Below are positions 24,906 to 34,137 of a DNA stretch of 46,104 nucleotides, piece after piece. Made by a program: the position numbers and the translations under genes. Within the stretch, counting starts at the first letter, position 1. Each line of letters starts with the position of its first letter. Below the pieces are notes generated by a model, which did not search any database, was not told the DNA's origin, and saw only the letters and a program-made list of their open reading frames with translations. Source of the stretch: Streptomyces minutiscleroticus (lineage in GTDB: Bacteria > Actinomycetota > Actinomycetes > Streptomycetales > Streptomycetaceae); assembly GCF_014650875.1 (NCBI RefSeq), contig NZ_BMVU01000053.1:1-46104 (forward strand), given 5' to 3'.

Positions 24906-25493
24906 TCAGGCAGTGTTCGCCTCGTCAATCACCTTGCACGGGCGCTCGTTGGTGACGTGCTTGTGCCGCCAGATGGTGCCGTAGCCGGTCCGGCCGGGGA
25001 AGGCGTGTGCGGCGTCGGTGCCGACGTTGCTGACGGACAGCGGCTCCTGCCCGCGGCGCAGGCGGGCGGCCTCGGCGGTGAGCAGCGCCGGTGCGACGGC
25101 GTCGACCCGGTAGTGCCGCTCCAGCGAGTCGGAGGTCAGGGTGTCGATACTGTCCGGCGTCTGGCAGTGTGCGGCGTCGTCGACCAAGACGTCGACCGGT
25201 CCGGTCCGTTGGGCGACGGCCTCGGCCGGCCGGCGGGCCGCGTCGGGGCCGGACAGATCCGCACCGACGGCGAAGGAGTCGTCGCCCAGCCGGCGCGTGG
25301 ACTGCTCGGCCCTCTCGGCCGCGGGAGTGACATGGGCCCACTGGCGGCTCGCGGGCGGGGCCGGGTCCTGGGCGAGGCAGTGAACGGCCACGCGTGCGCC
25401 CTGGGCGGCGGACGCACGGCTGATCGCCGCGCCGATGCCTCCCGCTCCTCCGGTGACCAGGACGGTCCGGCCGGTCGGACGAGGATCGATCAT
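24906..25493 (-). pseudogene. Short-chain dehydrogenase, truncated before the catalytic lysine
   Basis: MIDPRPTGRTVLVTGGAGGI is a normal NAD(P)-binding start. VDVLVDDAAHCQ replaces the usual NNAG. LSVSNVGTDAAHAFPGRTGY reaches the catalytic Tyr, after which family similarity stops (GTIWRHKHVTNERPCKVIDE). The YxxxK lysine and the last third of the fold are missing, so it should be inactive. The break is about 80 bp from the right end of the fold-back repeat, which itself lacks a target duplication, suggesting a rearrangement here. Confidence 0.65.
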
Positions 25494-25793
25494 GCCGGCT
25501 CTCCGTCCGGTGAACTCGCACGGGTGCCCAGGGTGTCAGCCGGGACGCCCGCGCGAGTCCGGCGGATGGGACCACGGTAGGCGGAAGCGGCCTGCGCGAG
25601 GTGGGGTGATCGGCAGCACGGTCCGGTACCGGTGGCTGAACTGCGGATGACCGCCGGTGGCCGCACCGGCTTGCCGGTCGCCGCCTCCAGGGCGGCGAAA
25701 GGTCGGCAACCCGCTCGTCGGAGAACGTCCGGGGCCGCCCGAGCGTCGCGCGGTGCGGCCCTGCGCCCTGTTCGCGGCTGCCGTGCGGCCCGT
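25494..25793. other. Intergenic region without a recognised gene
   Basis: 300 bp between the SDR remnant and the DUF2267 gene. Only Arg/Pro-rich frames are present; no motif, palindrome or clear promoter was noticed. Confidence 0.4.
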
Positions 25794-26228
25794 TCAGGCG
25801 GCCTGGACGAGCCCGGTGCGGCCGAACAGATGCGCATAGCCGGAGGGCAGTCGGCGCAGGATGCGGGTGAGCAGTTCGGAGCCGGCCGCGGCGGCGACAG
25901 CGGCGAGGACGGTGCCGGTGTCCCAGCGGGTGGACGCCAGGGGGGCGCCGCTGCGGGCGGCGAGGTCCTTGACGAAGGCCCAGCCGGTCAGGGGCAGGGC
26001 GTCGGGGATCTGTTCGGTGAGGATGCGTGCAGCTTCCAGGGGCAGGCGGGAGGCCAGGTCCACGCGTTCGTCGCCGGTCAGCTGGCGCCCGAGCCCCGAT
26101 ACGACGAGACGGACGGCTTTCTCGGCCCGTTCCCGGGTGGGGTAGGCGCCTTCGTAGCGGACCTTCTCCAGCATCTGCTCGAACGTCATCGCGGGCAGCT
26201 GCTGGAGCGGTGCGCACCGGTCGGACAT
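25794..26228 (-). CDS. DUF2267 family protein
   Basis: 144 residues. MTFEQMLEKVRYEGAYPTRE and RAEKAVRLVVSGLGRQLTGD followed by LASRLPLEAARIL are the DUF2267 helical repeat; a second repeat ends RILRRLPSGYAHLFGRTGLV. All-helical, no signal or membrane segment. The molecular function is unknown; the family is often found near stress genes in actinobacteria. A paralogue lies 81 bp upstream in the same direction, so they are probably co-transcribed. The start may be the ATG at 26228 or the GTG just before it. Confidence 0.85.
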   Translation of the reverse strand: MSDRCAPLQQLPAMTFEQMLEKVRYEGAYPTRERAEKAVRLVVSGLGRQLTGDERVDLASRLPLEAARILTEQIPDALPLTGWAFVKDLAARSGAPLASTRWDTGTVLAAVAAAAGSELLTRILRRLPSGYAHLFGRTGLVQAA

Positions 26229-26309
26229 CACTGCGGTCGTTGCCTTTCTGTCTCGGAGGTCGCAGTGCCGGTGCCCGCGAAGGGTGGGCGGACACCGGGT
26301 GCGGGGTGA

Positions 26310-26705
26310 TCAGGTGGGCTGGGGGCGGCCGAAGAGCAGGTCGTAGCCAGCGGGGAGCTGGAACAGGATCTGCTTGAGGAGGTCGTCGCCTGCGGCGTCG
26401 GCGACCGTGCTGAGGACGGCGCTGACGTCCCAGGCCGCGGTCTGCTCGGTGGCTCCCTCGATCCAGGCCGCCGTCGCTCGCACGAACCGTTCCGGGGACA
26501 GTGGTTCGGCGCTTTGCAGCGGGTTGAGCAGGATCAGGGCGAAGTCGTCCGGCAGACGTGCCGCCAGCTGGGCGCGTACCTCGCCGACCAGGTGTGCGCC
26601 CAGCAGGGCGAGGACCACGCGGGCCGCTCGTTCTGCTTCCTGCTCACTGCGGTATTCGCCGCGTTCCGTCACACGGTCGAGGAATGCTTCCCATCGCATG
26701 ATCAC
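26310..26705 (-). CDS. DUF2267 family protein, paralogue of the next gene
   Basis: 131 residues from the GTG at 26705 (then MRWEAFLDRVTERGEYRSEQ), with AAGGGGGA 8 nt upstream. EAERAARVVLALLGAHLVGE and AQLAARLPDDFALILLNPLQ match its neighbour's repeat, as does ILFQLPAGYDLLFGRPQP at the end. The two proteins are clearly related but diverged, so the duplication is old. It lies downstream of an Hsp20 gene on the same strand with a 109-bp gap. Confidence 0.85.
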   Translation of the reverse strand: MIMRWEAFLDRVTERGEYRSEQEAERAARVVLALLGAHLVGEVRAQLAARLPDDFALILLNPLQSAEPLSPERFVRATAAWIEGATEQTAAWDVSAVLSTVADAAGDDLLKQILFQLPAGYDLLFGRPQPT

Positions 26706-26814
26706 GTCGGCCGTCCCCCTTCTTCGGCTTCTTCGCTCCGGTGGGAGCGGAGGGCGGGTGCAGGGAGGATCAGATGCTCGTCCCCTCACCTGTCGGTCGG
26801 CTCGTGAGGCCGGG

Positions 26815-27231
26815 TCAGCCGGAGAGCACCGTGCGGCGGGGTCCCCCGCCTGTGGCGATCTCGCGGGGCTCGGCCCGCTCGGTGACCGGGATGCGCAGCT
26901 TCAGCGCACCTGTCCCGCAGGAGGTCTCGATCCGCTCGGTGTCGAGGCTCTCCCCGAGGAGCGGTCGTCGGCTGGACGTTCCCGCGGGCCGCTCGGTGAT
27001 CACCGTGTCGGCGCCCTCACCGTACGCCGGCTTGCGCTCGGCCCTGACCGTCGGCACGCTGCGCTCGAGGTCGACGGAGTGCGGGTCTACGTCCGGCGGG
27101 TCCGGCTCCGCACAGAAGATCGCATCCTCGCGCCGTGCGTCCATGGGTGTGCCGACCGGATGCGCGGCCGTGTCCCGGACCCGATCGACGAGCCGGTCCA
27201 GTTCGCGGAAGGGATCCGTACGCATCGGCAT
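26815..27231 (-). CDS. Hsp20/alpha-crystallin-like protein, diverged
   Basis: 138 residues from the ATG at 27231 with GGAGGGA upstream. MPMRTDPFRELDRLVDRV, TVRAERKPAYGEGADTVITE and LDTERIETSCGTGALKLRIP followed by VTERAEPREIA are in the order of small heat-shock proteins. However, the core is damaged: the FDLPGV strand reads EPDPPDV, the next strand lacks residues, and Arg/Thr replace usual hydrophobic positions. It may be a decaying chaperone or a diverged regulator. It is divergent from a better preserved Hsp20 gene. Confidence 0.75.
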   Translation of the reverse strand: MPMRTDPFRELDRLVDRVRDTAAHPVGTPMDARREDAIFCAEPDPPDVDPHSVDLERSVPTVRAERKPAYGEGADTVITERPAGTSSRRPLLGESLDTERIETSCGTGALKLRIPVTERAEPREIATGGGPRRTVLSG

Positions 27232-27611
27232 GTCCGTCCCTCCTTGACGCCGTTTCCGCGCCCTTCGCTCCACTCCTGCTATATCACACCGTCGGAAAGC
27301 TGACGTCTATCGGCTCAGTTTTCTGTGGGCGTGCTGCGCGAGCACGCCGCTCGGCCGCACGGTGTCGAACATCCGGGCCGGGAGCGCCCTCCGGCTCGCC
27401 CGCACACTCGCGTGCAAGGCGCGCGGCGCGCAGCCGAGTCGGCCGGTGCGGGCGAACGCTTGTCCTCCGCTGGAGGCAGTTGAGCCCCCACGTATCAACT
27501 TCATCCAGTCGCAACTTGTCAAACATCCTGCGGTGCGTTATACGGAAAGCGGTTCTTCCGTCGGATCACATTCGTGACAGCTGACACCCGGAAGCGAAGG
27601 GAGACTTGGGA
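27232..27611. promoter_or_regulatory. Divergent promoter region of the two Hsp20 genes with a shared motif
   Basis: CTTCCGTCGG at 27555-27564 faces the plus-strand gene. On the other strand CTTTCCGACGG (27289-27299) faces the minus-strand gene, at similar distances of about 50-60 bp from each start. Each is followed by an A/T-rich run (ATCACATTCG and TGTGATATAG). A near-palindrome GTGACAGCTGACAC sits at 27574-27587. No HAIR (CTTGAGT-N7-ACTCAAG) box was seen. Nothing in the 380 bp looks like a gene. Confidence 0.45.
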
Positions 27612-28034
27612 ATGCTCGCGCGTACCGGCGCTTCGGACGGTCTCGATCGGCTCACGCACCAGTTCGCACATGCCGCCGCCTCGGCCGACGCCGCCGTCCC
27701 GGTGGATGCCTGGCGCGACGACGAAGCGCTCTACCTGCAGTTCGACCTGCCCGGCATGGATCGCTCCAGCATCGAGCTGATCGTGGAACAGGACACGCTG
27801 ATGCTCACCGCCGAGCGCCCCAGCCCGGTCCCGGCCAGCGCTCGGCCCGTGTTCACCGAGCGCCCCGCCGGCCGGTTCGCCCGCCGCCTGCCCCTGTCCG
27901 ACGTCCTGGACACCGAAGCCGCCGAGGCGGCCTACGGCAACGGCGTCCTCACCTTGCGCATTCCGTTGGCGGCCCACGCCAAGCCCCGCAGGATCGCCAT
28001 CTCGGGCGGCACTCCCAAGCAGCTCACGGCCTGA
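27612..28034 (+). CDS. Hsp20/alpha-crystallin small heat-shock protein
   Basis: 140 residues. VPVDAWRDDEALYLQFDLPG followed by MDRSSIELIVEQDTLMLTAE is the start of the alpha-crystallin domain. FTERPAGRFARRLPLSDVLD and YGNGVLTLRIPLAAHAKPRR contain the conserved GVLxxxxP-like ending. It should form oligomers that hold unfolded proteins. The ATG at 27612 is preferred over the TTG two codons earlier because it is 13 nt from GAAGGGAG. Its divergent partner is a decayed relative. Confidence 0.9.
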   Translation: MLARTGASDGLDRLTHQFAHAAASADAAVPVDAWRDDEALYLQFDLPGMDRSSIELIVEQDTLMLTAERPSPVPASARPVFTERPAGRFARRLPLSDVLDTEAAEAAYGNGVLTLRIPLAAHAKPRRIAISGGTPKQLTA

Positions 28035-28245
28035 GGCACACCCCGGGCCGTGCACGCCGGTTGCTCAGCCGGTACGCCGGTGCTCCGCGCTCGCCGGCCC
28101 GTCTCCCGGCACGCGCGGCGCAGGTCGGCGTAAACCCGCGGGACCGCGCGTGGTGCGTGCGTTCTCCCCGTCCTCTGCTTCACCGCAGGTCCGAAGGGCC
28201 CGGGCTCCCGGGAAGGCACCCTCACCGCGCGTCCGGTCCGCTCCC

Positions 28246-28619
28246 CTACCGCACGAATACCCACAGCGCCGCGTTGATCCCGGTGACGCAGGCCGGGACC
28301 CCGCACGCACCGGCGGCGTGGCGCCTGAGCGGGCTCCGTCGCGGGCGGTGACAGCGGGCCCCGTACTCCCGGCGCAGTTCGTCGGCCCGGCGGACCGTGC
28401 CGCGCAGCGTCCACCGGACCAGGTCGGTGTGCCGCTCGACGCAGTGACGGCTCACCTCCTCGGCCTGGGCTGCGGTCAGCCACGGCAGCGCGGCGCACAG
28501 CGTTTCGGCCTCGCGGCGCGCCTCCTGCCAGTGGGACTGCGCCATGAGGTACCCCTCGGCCCGGGCGGCGAGCGCCTCGCCCGCGTCGTCGCGCAGGTGC
28601 CGGCCGTCCCGGTCCGCGA

Positions 28620-28623
<4 letters not shown>
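28246..28623 (-). CDS. Small membrane protein translationally coupled to cytochrome oxidase subunit I
   Basis: 125 residues from a GTG that overlaps the ctaD stop by 4 bp. The first 95 residues are hydrophilic and helical (HWQEARREAETLCAALPWLT, VERHTDLVRWTLRGTVRRAD). The end, HAAGACGVPACVTGINAALW, is one predicted membrane helix. I do not recognise a defined domain; similar short proteins downstream of alternative ctaD copies are seen in Streptomyces. Coupling implies made-to-measure synthesis with subunit I, so an assembly or accessory role is inferred. Confidence 0.7.
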
Positions 28624-30334
<1,711 letters not shown>

Positions 30335-30335
<1 letters not shown>

Positions 30336-30448
30336 CAGCGTCCTCGATCGGTGCCTACGAAGTCCTGGTCTCGCCCGCGGAACGCGGAAGAGCACGGCAC
30401 GCACGCCGAGCCGGCTCCGCGAGCCGGACAGCGTGTATCCACGCCCAC
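30335..30448 (-). CDS. Candidate 37-residue leader peptide coupled to ctaD
   Basis: A GTG at 30448 follows a very strong AAGGAGGA (30458-30465). The frame, VGVDTRCPARGAGSACVPCS ending DRGR, stops at a TGA sharing its A with the ctaD ATG (TGATG). It contains three Cys, two as CVPC. The strong ribosome site would otherwise have no gene to serve. Overlapping stop/start suggests translational coupling. Whether the peptide is made, and whether Cys codons matter, is inference. Confidence 0.4.
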
Positions 30449-30469
30449 CTCTGTCAGTCCTCCTTTTTT

Positions 30470-30492
30470 CCGGCACGTTCCGCGTGTGCCGG
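30470..30492 (-). promoter_or_regulatory. Hairpin directly upstream of the leader-peptide ribosome site
   Basis: CCGGCAC (30470-30476) pairs with GTGCCGG (30486-30492) around a 9-nt loop. On the minus strand it is followed by AAAAAAGGAGGA, so the stem ends 4 bases before the ribosome site. It could protect the 5' leader or tune initiation. No U-tract follows, so it is not a terminator. Confidence 0.4.
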
Positions 30493-30939
30493 TCAATCAG
30501 ATCGGCCGAGGCGTTCTCGACTTCCGTACCCGACACCCCGGTTGGAAGGAGCAGCGGTCCGGCCCGGAACCCGTGACGCTCGTCCGGCGCCGGGCACCCG
30601 GTCCGCCGCCCATGCGGGCGCCGTGTCGATGAGCGCCCGCGCGGCGGAGGCGGTCGGGCCCTCCTCGGTGGACGAGCCACCGGGGCGGCCGTCCTTCCTG
30701 GACCGGCTGCGGCCGCTCCGGTTCAGAAGGCGTGTCACTGACGTCCCCCAACGGTTCGGGGCGGACCGGACGACGCACCGTATGCCGGCGTCCGCCCGCA
30801 GGAGGAGACCGTGCCGTGCTGTTCGCCGTGCTCCTCCTGCCGTGAGACGTACCGGCGGGCCGTTCCCGCCCGGCAGTGTGTTCCGTGACCCGTGCTCGTC
30901 TCCGGCGCAGCGGCCTCACGCACGCCGGACAGGAACGGC
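30493..30939. other. Region without a recognised gene
   Basis: Frames on both strands are Arg/Pro-rich. One short plus-strand frame from about 30629 (MSARAAEAVGPSSVDEPPGR, PSFLDRLRPLRFRRRVTDV) looks slightly protein-like but soon becomes low-complexity. No family was recognised. Confidence 0.35.
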
Positions 30940-31250
30940 TCAGCCCGTTCGACGGGACCGGTCGGTCGCCTCGGCGCCGATGTCGGGGCGCCACGTCGTG
31001 AGCTTGTAGGCGAAGGCCTCTCCGCACGTGAGCTTCACCTGCCTCCCCATCGTCCGCGCCGTCGCATCGGCCCGGAGCGGATAGTTCCAGCCCTCGGTCA
31101 CCACCTGGCCGAACGGCTCGTCGTACACCTCGTGGACGCGCTTCGGCGGCCCGGACCCCAGGTCGCAGCCGCAGCGTGACCGCCTCGAACCCTCGGACGA
31201 GGGTGCGCGGGAAGTCCGGTGCCGTTCTGCGCACCGTCCGGTACCCCCCG
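30940..31250 (-). pseudogene. Uncertain coding remnant downstream of a DeoR-like promoter copy
   Basis: Two minus-strand frames look protein-like. RRTAPDFPRTLVRGFEAVTL lies at about 31230-31150, and VHEVYDEPFGQVVTEGWNYP with LRADATARTMGRQVKLTCGE and AFAYKLTTWRPDI lies at about 31145-30950, ending at the stop at 30940. They may be one gene with a frameshift, or only the second may be coding. No family was recognised. It is transcribed away from a promoter copy that matches the DeoR gene promoter. Confidence 0.35.
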
Positions 31251-31284
31251 TACGATTTCCAACATAGTGCTGTTCGTATGAACA
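31251..31284 (-). promoter_or_regulatory. DeoR-type promoter/operator, inverted copy
   Basis: Read on the minus strand, this stretch (GTTCATACGAACAGCACTAT, then GTTGGAAATCGTA) matches 31549-31581 at 26 of 33 positions. It contains TGTTC-GTAT-GAACA, an inverted repeat, and points toward the remnant at 30940-31250. Confidence 0.6.
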
Positions 31285-31544
31285 ATCCATATGTTCACAA
31301 GGGCGGAACAGGCTGCACGTCGGCTGCTGCGAACGCACGTTGGCGGGGGACGTCACCGCTCCTGCGCCACCTTGGACAGACCCGGCGACGCGTGTCGGGC
31401 TGGAGCGGGACGGCGGGACAGCGTCATCCACCGCGAGGACAGCGGGGACATCACGCCGAGCATCACATGCCCAGGCGCACTGAGCGCTGAGCACTGGCGA
31501 CCCGGCTGGGCGTGCGACGCCCCCGCAACGGGTCGAGCCTCCAG

Positions 31545-31581
31545 GTTCGTTCGAACGAACAGAACGATGTTAGAAATAGTG
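31545..31581 (+). promoter_or_regulatory. Operator/promoter of the DeoR gene
   Basis: GTTCGTTCGAACGAAC (31545-31560) is a perfect 16-bp palindrome made of GTTC/GAAC arms, as in DeoR/GlpR sites. TGTTAGAAAT just downstream can act as -10, leaving only a short leader before the ATG at 31583. Autoregulation is inferred. Confidence 0.65.
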
Positions 31582-31582
31582 C

Positions 31583-32368
31583 ATGAGCGTCGGAGACCGT
31601 CTTGACCTGACCCTGCGGCTCGTCCAGAACGCGGGCAAGCTGTCCGTGTCGGAGCTGGCCGAACGTCTCGGCGTTTCGGAGATGACCGTTCGCCGGGATC
31701 TGAACACGCTGGAGGGCCAGGGCCTGCTGCGCCGGGTCCACGGCGGCGCGGTTCCCGTGCGCCCCCGGGAGGAGGGCGGGGGCTTCCTCGCCCGACGGGA
31801 GTGGCAGGCCGCGACCAAGGACCGGCTCGGGTCGGCGGTCGCCGCGATGGTCGAGCCGGGATCGAGCGTGCTGCTGGATGCCGGCACCACCACGGTGCAC
31901 GTCGCCGAGCACCTGGTGGAGCGAGCCCCCCTCACGGTGGCCGTACTGAGTCTGCAGGCGGCCGTGGTTCTGGCGGACAAGCCGGGCATCGAACTTCTCA
32001 TCGTGGGAGGGCGTTCGCGCCCGGGCGAACGCTCGCTCGTGGGTCCTCTGGCGCTGCGCACCCTGCAAGCCCTGAGCTTCGACTTCTTCGTCATGTCGAT
32101 CGGCGGGGTCCACGCCGAACGGGGCTGGACGGAGTTCTCCCTCGACGACGCGGCGGTCAAGCAGGCAGGGCTCGCGCAGGCGGCACGCACCGTCGCGGTG
32201 GCGGACGCCACCAAGCTCGGCGTGCGAGCGTTCAGCCAGGTGGCGCAGCTGAGCGCGGTGGGCACCTTCGTCACCGATGCCGCGGCGGAGGACGCGCAGA
32301 CCCATCCGAGCGGTCCGCTCACCCTCCGGGCGCTGCGGGAGTCCGGGGTCGAGACCCACCTGGCATGA
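31583..32368 (+). CDS. DeoR/GlpR-family transcriptional regulator
   Basis: 261 residues. LSVSELAERLGVSEMTVRRD followed by LNTLEGQGLLRRVHGGAV (about 20-57) is the DeoR helix-turn-helix signature. VLLDAGTTTVHVAEHL and the SIGGVHAERGWTEFSLDDAA block form the C-terminal sugar-phosphate isomerase-like domain that senses a phosphorylated sugar. VVADATKLGVRAF-type wording (VADATKLGVRAFSQVA) is also typical. No sugar catabolic operon lies next to it; its likely targets are its own promoter and the inverted copy at 31251-31284. Confidence 0.93.
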   Translation: MSVGDRLDLTLRLVQNAGKLSVSELAERLGVSEMTVRRDLNTLEGQGLLRRVHGGAVPVRPREEGGGFLARREWQAATKDRLGSAVAAMVEPGSSVLLDAGTTTVHVAEHLVERAPLTVAVLSLQAAVVLADKPGIELLIVGGRSRPGERSLVGPLALRTLQALSFDFFVMSIGGVHAERGWTEFSLDDAAVKQAGLAQAARTVAVADATKLGVRAFSQVAQLSAVGTFVTDAAAEDAQTHPSGPLTLRALRESGVETHLA

Positions 32369-32551
32369 CGGCTGCCTGGCCCCGGTCCACGCGACCAGGC
32401 GCCGGCCGGATGCGGCCCACCGGCGACGTCCATCCGGATCGCCGGAAGGGCGGCCGGGTCCGCGTCGGCCCGGGCCGGACCCCCCTTCCGCCTGCGCTCG
32501 CCCTGAACGGCACCGGAGGGGAAAGCCTTTGCGCACGGTGCCGTCCGGATG

Positions 32552-32721
32552 CTGAGTGCCGTGACCGGAAAGGTTTGCCGTGGGCTCGCGGCGTCCGGTG
32601 CGGTGCATCGCAAGGCGGAGGACCACCCTCGTACCGGGCGTACTCGGGTGGCTCCGACAACGCAGTGAGGTGCCATGCCGGGCGTCGTGAGCCGGTGAAC
32701 CCTTCCGGTCACGGCACTGAG
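32552..32721. mobile_element. MITE-like fold-back repeat, copy 2, with 5-bp target duplication
   Basis: The element proper is 32557-32716 (160 bp) with ends TGCCGTGACCGGAAAGG and CCTTCCGGTCACGGCA. It is flanked by perfect CTGAG copies at 32552-32556 and 32717-32721. It is highly similar to copy 1 in reverse orientation. Both arms fold into a long imperfect hairpin with an inner GTAC-containing arm pair. It has no gene, so it must have been moved by a transposase elsewhere. Confidence 0.88.
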
Positions 32722-32729
32722 GTGGCCCG

Positions 32730-33692
32730 GTGACCGACTACGACGAAGCGGGGGCCGTGCGGCCGTCGACCCTGGCCTGGGTGAGCCGGCACCTGGAGGC
32801 CGGCGAGCGGATCGTCGGCATCGAGGTGCTGCGCGGCGGCATCACGGCCGAGATGCGGAGGCTGACGATCGGCACGCGCGAGGGAGGCACCCGTGACCTG
32901 GTGCTGCGGAGTTTCGTCGACCCGTTCCACGGGGAGCGCGCCGAGGACTGGCTGCACCGGGAGGCCGGCGCCCTGACCCGGCTCGCGGGGACCGGCGTCC
33001 CCGCTCCCCGGCTGGTCGCGGTCGACCCGACCGCCGCGCAGTGCGCGTACCCGTCGCTGCTGATGACGCATGTGGCGGGCCGGACGGTCCTCGACGACGA
33101 GGGACTGCCCACGCGCCTTCCCCTGCTGGCCCGTCAGCTCGTGGCGATCCACGCGCTGCGGCCCGCCGAGCGGCCCCGGGAGTACGTGACGCTGACGACC
33201 GCCGACACCGTCGTGGTTCCAAAGGGCGCCGACGCGGCGGTGTGGGGCGCGGCGGTCGACGTGATCCGCAAGCCGGCGCCGCCCTGTGCGGGACGGTTCC
33301 TGCACCGGGACTTCCAGCCCGGCAACGTACTGTTCGACGCGCCGCCCCCGGAGTCGGCAGACCTGCGGATCACGGGGGTCGTCGACTGGGCGGCGGCCTC
33401 CTGGGGCCCGGCGGATCTCGACGTGGCGCACTGCTCGACCAATCTCGCGCTGCTGCACGGCCCTGCCTGGGGGCTGCGGTTCGCCGAGGCGTACGAGGAG
33501 GCGGGCGGGGTGCTGGCCGCGACCGCGGGCGAACGGCTGTACTGGCAGGTACGGGACGGGCTCGCGTGCTCGGAGGAAGTGCGGCAGGTGGCGCGGCCGT
33601 GGCGGGAGGCGGGGAGGCGCGAGCTGACGACGCGAGTCGTGGAGGAGCGGCTGGACGCCTACGTCACCGCCCTGATGGACGCGCCGGGCTGA
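32730..33692 (+). CDS. Aminoglycoside-phosphotransferase-family kinase
   Basis: 320 residues. RFLHRDFQPGNVLFD (His192-Asp194, Asn199) is a complete catalytic loop and TGVVDWAAASWGPADLDVAH (Asp219) the metal-binding segment. The usual Lys of beta-strand 3 appears replaced by Arg60 (DLVLRSFVD). The substrate (antibiotic, choline-like or small alcohol) is not predictable. The GTG start lies 13 bp after the MITE-like repeat. Its ribosome site, GAGGTGG, is made partly from the target duplication, so the original promoter has been displaced or replaced by element sequence. Confidence 0.85.
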   Translation: MTDYDEAGAVRPSTLAWVSRHLEAGERIVGIEVLRGGITAEMRRLTIGTREGGTRDLVLRSFVDPFHGERAEDWLHREAGALTRLAGTGVPAPRLVAVDPTAAQCAYPSLLMTHVAGRTVLDDEGLPTRLPLLARQLVAIHALRPAERPREYVTLTTADTVVVPKGADAAVWGAAVDVIRKPAPPCAGRFLHRDFQPGNVLFDAPPPESADLRITGVVDWAAASWGPADLDVAHCSTNLALLHGPAWGLRFAEAYEEAGGVLAATAGERLYWQVRDGLACSEEVRQVARPWREAGRRELTTRVVEERLDAYVTALMDAPG

Positions 33693-34137
33693 ACCGGAGC
33701 CGCCTGCGACGCGGGCACGGCGGCGAGCGCCGGGCCGGCTGCCGCGTCCGGGAGCGGAGCCGCTCGCGCACCCGCGCCCGGGCGCACCCGCAGCGGCCTC
33801 ACCGCCGCCGACGTCCTCGACGTCCTCGACGTCGACGTCATCGGCGTCGTCGGCGTCGTCCGCACCACCACCGCGTTGGACACCCCACGCCCACAAGGAG
33901 TCCCGCATCGCACCCGGACGAAGGGGGATGGCGGCCGGTGTCGGCCGCATGCTGGCAAAAACGGTCCGGTGCGCCACACAAGCAGTCGCCGGGTGAGCTG
34001 TCCGGGACGGCGACATGGCAAATGCCATCGGTATGGACGTGCCGGCCGGGCCGTGCGCCCGAGCTGGCTAGCCTCTTGCGATGCGGTGGCAGTCCCGCCC
34101 GCCGCCACGACAGGCGGGAACGAGGAGGGGGAGGATC
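33693..34137. other. Intergenic region with a 9-bp tandem repeat and a short palindrome
   Basis: From 33810 to 33860 nonamers of the type GACGTCCTC and GGCGTCGTC follow each other, nearly in register. ATGGCA-AA-TGCCAT at 34015-34028 is a perfect inverted repeat about 110 bp upstream of the MEDS gene and could be a regulator site. No gene was recognised. Confidence 0.45.

Noticed and set aside
30470..30492. Reading the hairpin before ctaD as a terminator
   Set aside because: The T-run precedes the stem on the plus strand and becomes an A-run after it on the minus strand, the wrong side for either direction.
31463..32712. Two long minus-strand frames over the DeoR gene
   Set aside because: Shadows of the DeoR gene; their apparent N-termini are just translated fold-back repeat.
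32709..34028. Minus-strand frame opposite the phosphotransferase gene, with an acidic DAD repeat
   Set aside because: The acidic repeat is the translated nonamer tract and the rest is an antisense shadow; no start signal or family match.
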